From NCBI RefSeq assembly GCF_000499385.1, contig NW_013652638.1, positions 1-55,894 on the forward strand: a stretch of 55,894 nucleotides of DNA. Reading direction: 5' to 3'. This document shows positions 1 through 12,000 of this stretch, piece by piece. A program made the position numbers and the translations under genes. The DNA is from Eimeria necatrix (taxonomy: Eukaryota; Apicomplexa; Conoidasida; Eucoccidiorida; Eimeriidae). The notes beneath the pieces are model-generated. The model did no database searches. It was given only the letters and a program-made list of their open reading frames with translations, and was not told the origin of the DNA. Every line of letters begins with the position of its first letter. The first letter of the stretch is position 1.

Positions 1-486
1 CTTATACGTCACCGGGATAAGGTCTGGCTCAGCAGCAAGCACCTACCGCCTTTCAACAGCTGCCCTAAGCTCGAGCCCCGCTACCGCGGACCCTTCGAAG
101 TCCTCCAACGCATAGGAACTGTTGCTTACCGTCTCGCTCTGCCTCCCACTTATGAATGCCATGGTGTTTTCCACGTTTCACAGCTAGTTCCCCACCGCCC
201 CCGCCCTCCTGCTTTGGTTCCCTCGGCAGCCGACGCTGCCTGGCCTCCTATCCACGATGCAGCAGGCAATCCCACAGATGAATACGAAGTCGACTATATT
301 ATGGACCAAAGCGGCTCGGGAGATGCAGCTCAGTACCTCGTGAAGTGGCGCGGGACCCCTGAAGAGCAAGCCACATGGGAACCAGCTAACCATCTTACCG
401 GCTGCCCGGCTTTGCTTCGCGCTTGGCGCCGCCGCCAACGAAGACGTCTTCAAGCTCGAAACAACATTGGCCCTTCCGAAGCGTAG
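1..486 (+). mobile_element. 3' end of Ty3/gypsy chromovirus pol: integrase C-terminus plus chromodomain
   Basis: An open frame enters from the left edge and stops at 484-486. Its first part reads like the C-terminal GPF/Y module of a retroviral-type integrase (GPFEVLQRIG at about codons 31-40, then a VFHVSQLVPH-type segment). A chromodomain follows (EYEVDYIMD, then YLVKWRG and ATWEPANHL). That order, with the chromodomain last in pol, is diagnostic of chromoviruses, which use it to choose chromatin for insertion. The protease, reverse transcriptase, RNase H and integrase core would lie left of the window. No in-frame stop interrupts the visible part, so the copy may be recent. A polypurine tract and LTR follow directly, as expected. 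Confidence 0.88.
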
Positions 487-651
487 CGGTATGGCTCCCT
501 TGTACTCCACCTCCTCCAGCTCGGGCACCCTTCAATGAGGAGGGGGGGAGAGAGCGCTGCGCATGGCGCGCGCTCACGGCGTTAGCTTTCGACGAGCACA
601 GAGATTGAAAAGGCAAAATAATGCATTTTGGGGTAGGTCATTTCAGTCCGG

Positions 652-664
652 CAAGGGGGGAAGT
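652..664 (+). other. Polypurine tract of the retroelement
   Basis: A purine run (AAGGGGGGAAG with short flanks) lies immediately 5' of the TG that opens the LTR. This is where plus-strand DNA synthesis is primed in LTR elements. Its position supports calling the next repeat the 3' LTR of the element whose pol ends at 486. Confidence 0.7.
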
Positions 665-1071
665 TGTAGTGCACAGACACTACAATGGGGCTGGTTAGTG
701 CTCTAGAGAGGATAGCTAGCCAGCGACCTACGAGGGGTCGCAAGACTGGAGGGAGACAGGGCCCTCTTACCAGACAAAAAGTAAGAGAAAGTGATTATTA
801 TTTTATATGCACACGGAATTCGTGGAATTGCGTGGAGACTGGGGCTGGAGACAGCGCCAGCAACAGGGCAAGCCTCCCTCCCTTAGGGACTAGGAGGCGA
901 GCTCCCAGGAGGGTGCGAAACAGACAGACAGAATTGAAAAACTCATGATTTTGTATTCTTAATCGCAATAGCTGTAGTTTCTAGGAAATGGACTAGCGTA
1001 GGGTGCAGTTTATAGACCCTGCCCAAGGGACTGAAAGCACGTAGTCGCAGCTGCGGGTGCAGTGCACTACA
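665..1071 (+). mobile_element. LTR copy 1 (3' LTR of the chromovirus)
   Basis: About 407 bp, opening with TGTAGTGC and closing with the inverted GCACTACA, the usual TG...CA short inverted ends. The first 20 bases form an imperfect hairpin (TGTAGTGC, 4-base loop, GCACTACA-type arm). Similarity to the copies at 1225, 2559 (minus) and 3992 runs through the whole length, including the GGGGCTGG-type middle segment. It is the most diverged relative to copies 2 and 3. No target-site duplication can be judged because the 5' end of the element is outside the window. Confidence 0.75.
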
Positions 1072-1224
1072 GCTACCGCATACATTATCCTTTTGCTATG
1101 GCTAGGCGGCCTAGTACGCTCGTATTCAACCACGCGTAGGCCCCCTTGTTTAATCGTTCCGTCTTCTCAGTGCTAGGACGGCTGGACTGCCTACTACTCT
1201 TGCTCTCCAACGTGGTCCAGCCTC

Positions 1225-1645
1225 TGTAGTGCGCAGGCACTACAATGGGGCTTGCTGGTGACTAGAGGATAGCTAACTGATGACCTATAAGCGGTTAAAA
1301 GGTTGAGACGCGGATTGAGCAGTGTAACCTCTTATTAGTGAAATAGAAAAGCAATTTAATAGCAAATTAACATGCATAAACTAGAAATGCCTGCGAATGC
1401 CCTAAGATTGGGGCTGCCGACAACGCCAGCACGGGTGCGCGTTATATCCTCACCGGGCCAGCAAAGCAAGAACCAGAAGTGACTTTTATGAAATATAATT
1501 TTGAGAACTTGAAACAAAATGGTCTTCTTAATAATTTAATTGATGTTAGGAGGCTGATGTGTCTGTAGAAGAGAAGATTTCATACAACTCCGGAGTTGAG
1601 GGTCGTGCAGCATCGTAGATGCTGTAGAGAACGCAGTGTACCACA
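1225..1645 (+). mobile_element. LTR copy 2, plus orientation
   Basis: About 421 bp, starting TGTAGTGCGCAGGCACTACA and ending near GCAGTGTACCACA. It is closely similar to copy 3, which lies in opposite orientation at 2134-2559, so the two make long inverted arms around about 490 bp. No matching 5-bp flanks are visible. It could be a solo LTR, or half of a rearranged or nested insertion. Confidence 0.7.
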
Positions 1646-2032
1646 TCCGCACTCGCGCGGCTCCAATCCCCTCTGGGTGTACCGGCGCTCGATGCGCAGC
1701 AGAAAGGCCTGCATAGTACTGCCGTCCACTGGTAGTATGGGAAACGTTACGCCCGAATCCCCGGTCCCGCATATAACAGTTCTAATTACACTTGTAGCGG
1801 ATTGGAATTGGTCCCACGTGATGTAGGGACTGTCCCCTTGCATACTGGTAACACTGGTTATAGGCGCCACCTGCGGGGGTGTCTCCTTATGCCCACGCGG
1901 CCGTTCTGCCACGGTGAGTTTCAGAGTAGCATGACGAGGATGGGTCGGCGTCTCTCTGGGCAATTTGTTTACTGACATTGTAGAAGTGTCCTTTTGCATA
2001 GGACCGACTACACTTCCGTTGCGTAGGTGCAT
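1646..2032 (-). pseudogene. Gag-like fragment between inverted LTRs
   Basis: A minus-strand frame starts at an ATG at 2032, just inside copy 3 if that copy is read as a 5' LTR. It runs into copy 2, where the frame loses meaning. Near its end it has the segment PVDGSTMQAFLLRIERRY, which resembles the start of the Ty3/gypsy Gag capsid region (a G-x-FL-x-x-IE-x-x-F/Y pattern). The rest is unrecognised. Position after an LTR in the same orientation and truncation by the opposing LTR suggest the remnant of a second, minus-strand element. The Gag identification is inference from pattern and position only. Confidence 0.35.
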
Positions 2033-2133
2033 TCCTTACTGAGCTGAGATATCTAGGTGCGAATTATTAAGGCAAAGTATTTGTACCCTCAGGTCCGGAA
2101 AAAGTACTTTTTATATCCCGGAACACCCTCAAA

Positions 2134-2559
2134 TTTAGTACTCCGCGTTCTCTGCAGTGACCACGATGCTGCCTAGCCCGCAACTTGGGCGTTCTATGAA
2201 ATCCTCTGTGCTATCGACGCATCTGTCGTGTAACGTCTACCAATTTATTAAAATGACCGTTTTGTTTCAAGTTCTCAAAACCACACTTCATAAAAGTCAC
2301 TCCTCATGGTTCTTGCTTGTTGGCCCGGTGAGGATGTGACCCGCACCGGTGCCGGCGTTGTCGCCAGCCCCCATCTTAGCGTATTTGTAGACATTTCTAG
2401 TTTGTACATGTTATTTTTCTAATAAATTGCTTTTCTATTTTACTGCTAGGAAGTTTTCGCGCTCGATCAGCGTCTTAACCTCTTAACCGCTTATAGATCA
2501 CCAGCTAGCTATCCACTATAGGTCACCAGCAAGCACTATTGTAGTGCCTGCGCACTACG
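2134..2559 (-). mobile_element. LTR copy 3, minus orientation
   Basis: About 426 bp. On the minus strand it starts CGTAGTGCGCAGGCACTACA, the first base being a change from the usual T, and it ends near GCGGAGTACTAAA. It matches copy 2 along most of its length, including the block before the end that contains GAGAACGC. With the gag-like frame downstream on the same strand it is best read as the 5' LTR of a truncated minus-strand element. Confidence 0.7.
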
Positions 2560-3991
2560 CTGTCTCTTCTGAAGTTTCTTTAAGCCGGCGTTCACTTGCC
2601 TTTGATTGCAATCAGGATCCCTGTACAGGATATCCGTAAGTCCCAAGACGGTAGCCTCCTTCATATCTGTTGCTGCAAGATTTGATGCTGCGCAAAAAAA
2701 ATGGCAGCTGCTGCTATGCTGGCTCCGGCCATTGTTGCTGCAGCTTCCGCTGCAGTGATGTGCACACATCGAAAACTTAACACTTATGCGCAAACTTGCT
2801 TTTCGTATTTTATGTTAACTATTTTCGCCATCTATTCTGTCTTATCACGGCCATTTCTCATCTGCTGTATGTATATTTACTTTTATGATTCCTGTCTGAG
2901 CTTCCACCGTAACCTCTCCTTGGAGGGCCGCTGAGGCCTGCACTAGCTTGTCGTACAATCATGAACTTATTTCTTTGCGCGTGTGTGTATCTGTGTATGC
3001 GGCCATACGTAGATGTTAACATGCTTCATATGCGTGTGAAATATGGAACGAATGCATGCTCACGCTCTGCGCTGCCTTTTGTTCGGCAGCTGTAGGCCGC
3101 GTGGCCTAGCCTCTTATATGGAATGCGAAACCATTAACGAAAAACAAATTTATAGCGTTTATAGTAAGAATGTAGCACACTACAAGAGGAGTACAGAAGG
3201 AAGCTGACAGACTCAGTGTCAGAGAAAGTGTGTAGAGACTGGGACATTCGGCGGGAAAGCGAGTGCAGGAAGCAGAGAGCGTGGATGAGGCCCACTTGTG
3301 TTTGCGCAGGCAGCGACTAGGAACTCGTGGGGGAGCAAAGCATCCGTTGATTAAATTGGGAAGTTTTCAGGCTTCCCGTTTCTCAGATTCACTTCGTCGC
3401 TTCACAACATACATAAGTTTGTCTCCCCTGCCTACTAGTTCATGATGCTGCCAACGTTTTACTAATCTGCTGGATTGATGGCCGCATCCTGTGCGCAAAG
3501 CCAAGCAACAGCAGAGTTTTTTGAGGCCATGCCGCGGAGGAAGTGCTGGACGATTGGGAGATGTTCAAAAGATTGTGACAGAATTCAGTGCGAGACACGG
3601 TAAGTACGCTTACCGATGGGCTCTGTGTCCATGGACGGAGAGCAATATGACGAGCAAATTCAACGCATTCCTTGATGGCCAGTAGATGCTTGCTGCTGAA
3701 GCGAACTTTGTCCCTAACCGCGTGCTCACACTTACCCTGCCTTGAGTCTGTGGTAGCATGTAAATATGCGCTCAACCGCGGGGCACTTTATTGGAACAGC
3801 TCTGTAGTGAGGTTTAAGCGTAGGGGTCAAAGCGTCAACAATCACGATAGGCTATAGTGAGGAAGCTATGAGTACACATCACTTTAGAAGGGAGGACTCC
3901 GTGAAAACATGGCTTGTTATGTTATATACTAGTTCGAGAGGAGGCACAATAACTGCGATGTGCACTCTTTCGAATTTCTTGACCCACTAAG
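2560..3991. other. Non-coding interval between LTR copies
   Basis: Only short, overlapping, compositionally unremarkable ORFs on both strands. I recognise no domain, RNA gene or repeat other than the flanking LTRs. Confidence 0.5.
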
Positions 3992-4408
3992 TGTAGTGCA
4001 CAGGCACTACAATAGGGCTTGCTGGTGACCGCAAGAAGAAAGCTAGCTGGTGACCTATGAGAGGTTAACACGCTGAACGAGGACAGGAACTTCTTACTAG
4101 TATCGAAGTAAGGCAGTTTATTAGCAAATTAGCATATATACACTAGACTTGTCTGTGAATAGCTGGAGATTGGGGCTGGCAACAGCGGGCACCGGTGCAG
4201 GCCTCCCCACAGGGCCAAGGAGGCAAGAACCTTGAGTGGGAGACTTTTAGGGAAAATCGATTCCAGGGCATGAGAAGAAGACTATATTTATTGAAATTCG
4301 GGTATTTGTTCCGTAAGAGATGCGTTGAAGGTAGAAGGTTTTTCATAAGGTGCCCTCTTCGTGGGCCAGGTAGCAATGTATACGCAGCAGAAGGCGCTGT
4401 ATACTACA
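3992..4408 (+). mobile_element. LTR copy 4 (probably solo)
   Basis: About 417 bp, starting TGTAGTGCACAGGCACTACA and ending GCGCTGTATACTACA. It shares the GGCTGGCAACAGCG-type middle of the other copies. No internal retroelement sequence is seen on either side, so it is probably a solo LTR left by recombination. Immediate flanks do not match, so no target duplication is supported. Confidence 0.65.
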
Positions 4409-7400
4409 TCATGCATCTGTTTCGAAGCTGGAATGGTGCGTTCGGTATTAGCGCAACCCCAGGGCTGGTAATCATGTGGCACCAAACGCTAAATACTGGA
4501 ACGGGCGCAGAACTGCTGTGACATATCCTTGTGGAACCTGGCATTTATGCCTGAAATGAGTACTTCCGCAATGCTGTTACAGCGAAAGAACCAGGTAGCA
4601 AGAAACTCGACGCTATGCACTGCAGTGCGTCATATGCTGAATAAGGATCACTAGGGTGTAGGGCATTGGTGAGAGGGATGTTGGAAATGAAATCTAAATT
4701 GGCGTGGATTCGGCGTCTTAAGGAGCTAATAAGCACCTGGAGGAAATCCGCAGGCTTGCAACTTGGCGTGTCGAATTTTCTGTGTACGCACGACTGAAGG
4801 GATGCTGTACTGCATTCTAGCATGCTTAGCCATTGCTGACGTTTAGTCAAAATTAGTCAAAAACAGAAGGGCTTCCTTCTGCCGCTGTTTGCCTGCAGTT
4901 GTGTCATCGTTACTGGCATATAGCACATGAGTAAAGACACCAGGAAACCTTGCGCTCAGATGCGCCTTATATGCTGAAAATCAATGCTTAAATAGTGGCA
5001 TAAAAAAGAAAGCTAGCTGCTGCGGAGCTCCGCTTAGGTAAGCTTTTCCGCTTATTGCGTTGCTCCCACGTAAGGTGTGTGGAATACTGGATACTTGTGA
5101 TAAACTAGAACAAAAGCCTATATTGAAAAAGCTTATCTCTTTGGATGCATTGGTCGACGACATACGCGACGACAGTCACAAGCTGATTTAGTCTCCATAC
5201 TGAAACTACAACATTCGGGGAGCTAGAGTCAAAATGGCCAAAAAGCTGGATGAGAATATGTGTTACTCATCCTGATCAAGTACGAGAGAAAGCTTCGCTG
5301 CATGCTATGCTGGACCTGCTTTCCATTTAGTTTTTGGCGAGTTCTTATCATCATTCCTGATGCGCCAACCTGGCGTTAATTTCCACACCAAAGCTGTACG
5401 AGATCTCCAGGTTGATGCTGGAGCTATAGGGAAGAGACCAATATTCTGGGGAAGCTGTTGTTAAATGCCAACTCACCTTCATTCCCCATCAATCGTTGTA
5501 TATCACCGCACCTCATCACTTTCTCCATCTGCGTCAGACGTATGAACGTTTTCTTGGTAGTGTCCCACTTGAAGCCAACGATTCAACTGCAGCTCCCTGT
5601 GAATGGCATTCTTTCGCATTCTTGAGCTGTTCATTTGAAGCGAGGTACCCATTACGTCGAATCGACGATGATTGCATGTTCCACTCTGAATCGGCCCACA
5701 AAGCTTTTGAAATGGTCGTTGTTTAGAGAATGTGTTTGACGTAGTCTTGTCACATCTCAAATTTAATATTCAACCGTAGCCTCGTTCTCGATCCCATGCG
5801 CTTCAATGGGCTGAGCAGCGCTGCCACCTGACATTTTGCCGTTGTGTAGGTGAAATTATGTATATACCTCTCACCACGCGCATCAAGTTGCTTTAACGCT
5901 GTTCCGACGCCTAGTAATGCGGATTCAGCGATTGCATACTACCGGAACGGCTCCAGTGCGCAGACGGAGCCCGGTTTTTCAGCTACGTATTCGTCTGTGG
6001 GTAACTAAATTCGATGCATGGAGGCTTGGTTAGGAGCACCTAACGACACGCCCAGCTACCTTTATTTCGTGGAAGAAAACACATTAAGGGTATGTGAACG
6101 TTTTTGACAACATCAAAATGGGACAGGACTCTTCTGACAGTTGGCCGTGCAGTATATAGAGCCACCCTCTCCAGGCTAAGTGCGCTGCCTGCACTAAAGC
6201 CCAGCGTTGAATCGAAGTGAACAGGGACTAGGAGCCCTTGAAACTCTGCCTTTTTAATGTATTGTTTCCCAGTTGCACCAGACTTCCTAGGGCCGTTTCA
6301 TTATGCTTTTTAAAGGAACGCCCACTCCCCGAAGCAATGCAGCAATACACCTTGTTTTTTTGCACAAATCAATGGCGGTAGATGGAGGAGTGGAAAGCTT
6401 TAGTGAAGTGAATGGATCACCTTCGAGAAAACTTTGCAAAGTTTTCTCGAAGGTGATCCTTTGATCCCGTTTTATTACAAACTTTTGTAGCATTTCTCTA
6501 TCCTGTATCATCGGAATGGGACTAAAGAAGGGGCTGCTTTAAACTCTTTTGTTGCCTACGGAAACCCTGCCTATTGTGCGCTGCCCTACAATGCAACTAA
6601 AAAGGGTCATATAATTGCAAAATGCTGACATAGTAAGTCAAGAAATAAGCATGCAGAGGGTCTTAGTTTTTGGGTGATAAGGCCCAATGTGCTCTGCAGT
6701 TTGGCCCAGGAGTTGAGGCTAGAAGAGTTGCTGAGGCTGTAGTTAGCCACATGCCCAAGCGCCGAACCAGACAAGTCGGAAAAAAGAAGCTGTATCCCTG
6801 GAAATGACGACTTACAATGATGCAACCTTCCTCACTGCTTAGAAATCCTTCTAGTTAGGACTAAGCAGTGTGAGCCTATGCAGCCGGAGCAGGTGAGACA
6901 AGTGCAAGCCGACCTACGTTTAGCTCATTACACTGCCATTCTTCCCAAACTAACTTGGGCGGGCCAATTACATGCACCAAGGAAAAATAATTCAAAGCGT
7001 GAGATATTTATTCGACTACGCTTGGAAAGGTGGAGCTGCCGCTGGCAGGTCAGGGGTCCTGAGCAATTTGGGGAATTAACGCTAGAGTCCTAAACATTCA
7101 ATTGCGCATCTGGGTGATCCTGTTCGTCGTTATGTTCTCCAGCGTAACTGGCCATTAATTCAAATCATAGTGTTTCGTCTTACTAGTATCTGCATCATCA
7201 ATTCCCTTATACATTTTAGCGGGTATGGTTTATCAGCTGCATCAGTTACACGCTGAGGGCCAAACGGAGTAAGAAAGCTTCTTGCACATACTGTGAATGT
7301 TGACACGGCCTCAGACTCTCCCCATGCCGGAAATACTACCAATAGCCACATAATTTGTAAGGCTCAAACGTGTAAGATACTACAACAGCGAGCTAGTGTA

Positions 7401-9072
7401 GTAACTAAGTACTACTGCGACACACTTGTACGGGCGTTATTTGCACCGCTGCACTGTTCGAGAAAGGCAGACAACTGCTCCTGTCTCAAGAACAACCCTT
7501 CCAATCGAAATAAATAGGGAGCATGAGTCAAGCTAAGTGTCTCACTAGCAACCAGTCCGATGGTAACACTTATTGTGGGTATCAGCCACACAACGAGGCT
7601 TTGCCCCACTACATAGTTCGAAGGGGCGAATGATGAAGATAATCTCCAGGAAGAACCGTTAGATAGGCAAAGCGCAGTATTCAGAAAACTTGAAAAATAC
7701 AGCTGAATAAAAGTTCATTAGTGCGAAAAACTTAAGCATTGGAAAATTCTATTAGTGCCGTAGTCACCACCCCCCAGGAGCAGCATTCGCTGCCTGTGCC
7801 TGAACATGAGCCACTGTTTTCCCGGTGATTGATTATCATTGGGGATCTTTTCTTTTTCATGAGCACTTTTTCATTTACGACAATTTCTAGTTGAGGACAC
7901 CAGGATTGTGGCGGCTCGTTTTCAGCGTAATCCCACGAGCATCGAAGCGATTCCCACTCGCCGGAGCATCGCCCGCTTGCGCAAGGTTTGCTGGATTGTT
8001 GTCGTGAGGGGTTAGGTTCACCATGACGCTCTGGTGTTGAGATAGTATGAGAATGCACTGCTTGTTTTGATCTGTGGGATTCTCCATAGTGCTTTCCTCC
8101 TCCCTCTGTTCAGCTCCTGTGGCTGCCTGCCCCTCACAGAGTCAACAGGGCAGATCTGAAGTGTCCTCTGGGCTCCTACAGGCTTCTGTTGCAACTCCAG
8201 TCAGTGAATTTTCAAGTATTCTCTTTATGCTGAATTACTGAGGGGTTTACTCTCTGCTTCCTCTCCTTTTGTAGACTCTGGAGTCTGCACCAGTAACCTG
8301 CATGCGTTTTCTAGTTGCGCGGGCCCACGTTGCCCGATGCAGTAAACTCTACAAAAGCTCTCACGGGTTTCTCACTACGTCTTCTTACATGCTAAGTTTC
8401 GCGTGAGGTGACAAACTGCTGTTTCGAGATACCTTTGAGGAGCATTTTGGCTCGAGACAGATCTTTCTTGTGTACTTGACTAGCGGCGCTTCAAGGCTGC
8501 AGGTGGCTACAGAGGAGCTTGAGGTGTTTTTAAAGGTAATGGGCAGTAACTGCACCAAACATTTAGCCTGCTTCAATGCGCAGCCTCTTCTGGCCCCGTT
8601 GAAGTGCCTGTAAGCTACATGAGCTGTCGTCTGCCACGTTCTAGCTCTTGCCGCACATTAGAAGAGTTTTCGTGGTTCATACGTAATCGAAGAAAGGCCA
8701 TAAGTGAGCCATATGGGAATTTTGTCACGGGACGTGGGGTTCATCGGGAGTCCGCCCTCTTGACGTCCGTTTGTTGAGCGTATGCCGCAAAGCAGTTGAT
8801 CCAAGTGAAGGTGTTACCGACTGGGAGGGTTGTGTCGCGTACTTAATACATTTAATAATATTCATTTTCCTGCGCGTGAAAGGGCAAGTCATAGCAGGAT
8901 TTATTTCCGAAGCCTCAACAGGCGCATCAGGTGGCGCTGTCGTCTTGACAGTTCGCGTGTCTTTTCGGTACAAGGCAAAGTACCACTGACTAGGTGTGCT
9001 GGCTTTTCTGGAGTGCAAGAACAGGGGAAGGCGATGAACTAGGAACGGAGGGAAGTGTCAGAAACTACACCT
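4409..9072. other. Gene-poor interval without a supportable gene
   Basis: All frames are broken every 60-110 codons, and none shows a recognisable domain or a consistent exon series. The only distinct structure is the 46-bp palindrome at 6414-6459. It probably separates the retroelement cluster from the ApiAP2 gene and may include that gene's promoter and 5' exons, since the coding start at 9073 is only the first ATG after an in-frame stop at 9040-9042. Confidence 0.5.
6414..6459. repeat. Perfect 46-bp palindrome without spacer
   Basis: Two 23-base arms (GGATCACCTTCGAGAAAACT then TTG, and the exact complement) meet with no loop. The flanking base pair 6413/6460 does not match, although the next two would pair. 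As single-stranded DNA or RNA it would make a very stable hairpin. No surrounding element, ORF or duplicated flank explains it. Confidence 0.9.
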
Positions 9073-12000
9073 ATGCGCGAATCGGTCCGTGCCGCCCCTG
9101 CGGCCGGCAACGAACCAAAATGCAACAGCCCGCGGAGTGCTGTTTCTGCTCCAGAATTTGTGGATGTCAGCCCGCTGATGCGGTCGTGCATTTTTGGGTT
9201 CAATACTCACGTAGCAGAGCTTCCTTGTTCGGCCACGGATGTCAGGGCTACAGACTCCACCCTTCTGGGACCCTTCAAAACAGAAGCAGCGAACGAAATT
9301 GCCCTACGGCGAGAGCTTTTCTCTCAGCTGCCAGAGGATTTCGGGCGGAACAGTTCGTCAGGCGACAGCACCGGCCCTAGCGGGCGCAAGTCCCACTCTT
9401 TGGCGCTGCATGGAGATGTTCCTTCTTGGGCGCAGGATGACGGCTCGCGGCTGCATGTTGATGGTGTAATTCCTTTGGAGCTGCGCGCAAAACTGGCGGC
9501 TTTGAACCATGAAGTTTCTACTAGCCAGGGAGAGAGTAAGGAATCTCGGGTTCCAACGAAGCTTGCGGCGTGCAAGAAGGGGCGCAGTGCCACCCGCAAG
9601 GCGACACCTGGGCCGATTGCTGGATTTAGTTTGGAGTTGGCTGAAGACGCTGGATGCAACAGCGTGGCGAATGGCGCAGCTCTCATGTCGCCAGCTAGTG
9701 AAGCAGGAGGCAAGACGCCTGTTGCTACTGCCTCAAGTGAAAATAGGCTGGCGAAGGACGCAGAGTCTTCCAGAGCATCGAAAGACAATGACTGTGGGGC
9801 GGACAAAGACGAGCTACTGCATGCATTGGGATTGGTGCTGGATAAGCTAGAGGAGGTAAGCCACTGCAACAGCTTCATCCTCATTCAGGCATTGAGCTTG
9901 TCAATGGCAGAGCTTTTGAAGTCAGTATCAACGGTAAAGGAAACTCGATCGGTTTTATGGCTATTTGCCATTTTTGTGCAGAACAATGTTGGAGAGTCAC
10001 GTGGCCTTCATGTTGGTAGCTCCTGTTTACAGGCTTCACCAGTGAGAGTATCTTGCTCTGAGGAGGAAAATTGCAGTAAGACTCTCCAAGCAAGTGACAT
10101 CGAAGCAGTGCTTGACGCGTCCGACGTTGGAAATGGCAACTCGGCAGGAAACGGATTCTTCTTTCGCGACTCGTGCTTCGCGCTGCCCCACGCTGCTAAT
10201 GCTTCATTCGAGCAAGTGGAGGATATATCTGAACCTTTGCAAAGCTCAGTTTCACTCCGGGAGAAGCTAAACAGTACGGGACATGGAGCTAACGGTGCTA
10301 TTCGGGTAAGCAAGCGCAGTGAAACTGCAGACAAGCTCAGACGTAGTTCAGCGGTTGGCTGCTAAGGTTGAAGCGGAGTTATTCATCTCCGTGCTCCCTT
10401 GCCACCGCTAGCTCACGCTTGTGAGCGCGCTTCTGTCCTGTGCTGCAGCTTCCGCTGGATGCCGGAGGCGTGTTCGCAGACGTCCAGCTGACAGTGTTAT
10501 CAATGCTTGAGGATCTGCATGCTGCGATTTGCTGCTGTGCAGCAGCCTCAAGCCCAGATTCTTGTAGATGCTGCGTTGGTGCGTCTGACTTGTTGAGAAG
10601 TAATTGGCAAAAGAACGCTTCATTGGGCGCAGTGCTAAAAAGTACAGGTTTTGTTGGGAAGGCAGGGCCTGCAAAAGAAGGCACGGGAGATCCTTCTCAG
10701 CAGGGCATAGCTTTACGTGGCAGAAGCCCTTCACCCGTCCCAATAAAAAGGACGCTTCATGTTGTTTCTGAATCTGCAACCGCCAGCTCTGCGGGAGAGT
10801 GTGCAGGCTCGGGCAGATGCGCAGAGCCCTCACGTACTACTGAGGTCCTACGTTTGGGCTCTTCGGGTTGCCAAGACTCAACTTTGTCAAGCTGTTCCAA
10901 GGAATCAGCGCTGCGTTGTGTGGAGTCTTCAATTCTCTCCCGGTCTTCCCCGTCTCTACGTTGTGAAGTTGGCGACGCGCTGGCCGCCCAAGACAGTATG
11001 CATTCGTCTCCATATGGTTGTGAAACGGCGCAAGGGCAACTCTGCAGCGGGACGCCGATTAAAAGTACCGAAAGCGGCGCCACCTTTACCTCTCCTACAG
11101 AATCCCCAGTTTGTCCAGATGTAGCTGTTGTACCGGATAACAACCCACCAAATGGGTCAGATGGTACTTATGTTGCTAACTCAGCCACTAAATTTGGCTT
11201 TGATGCTTCTCATCCCAGTAAAGAGGAGTCAGAGGAGTCGCTGCACCCCCTTTTCAGGCATCACGTTGCAGTGGTTACGTGCGCTGACCGATTTGCGGAG
11301 CTCCTTCCATATTCCCATATCTTTCGGGACTGCGTTGGGACCTACCGCATGCCGTCTACTTTACCTTCATCAGCACGCCACTTGCTCGTGCAGGAGTTAA
11401 GAATGCTCCGCAATGACCCGGACAGGCTTTTGATGCGCAACTCATTTCAGTGGACAGAGGCGCCTGGAGCAGTTTCGTGCTTAGCTGAGTTGAAAGGTGG
11501 GCCTGCTGCCGATACTCTGCACTCTGATCGTGCGTCGCGCGGGGAGGATACAGGAACAGGCATTTCCTGCCAAAGCCCCAGAGGAGGGCGTGCGGAGATT
11601 AGTGCAACCGCGACTGAGGAAAAAGGCGCCTTTTTATCCCAGGCCACTTTGGCGGCTCCCGACACCAGCATCAGACGCTGCAGTGTCTCGTGGGCACCTC
11701 CGCTACCCCTGCTGGACCCTGCTGTTCTTTTGTGCGCCTCGGGAACTGAGCTAGCTGCGCAGAAGTCAGCAGTGTTGAGAATTCTGAGAATGCTGCGTTC
11801 GTTGGCGCCGTCGTGGGCTGCACGCGATGACAACTTTGGGTTCCACTTCAATACTGCGATTGCAGCGAGATCACTGGATTCCTTGGAGCTGCAAAGCTAT
11901 CGCGTAGTTCTGCAGTGTTTGTCTCCTTTTGATGCGCGGGAATGGTCACGCGACCAGCTTATGGAAGTCCTCAGTGATCTAGACTGCATTCGTCTTGCTT

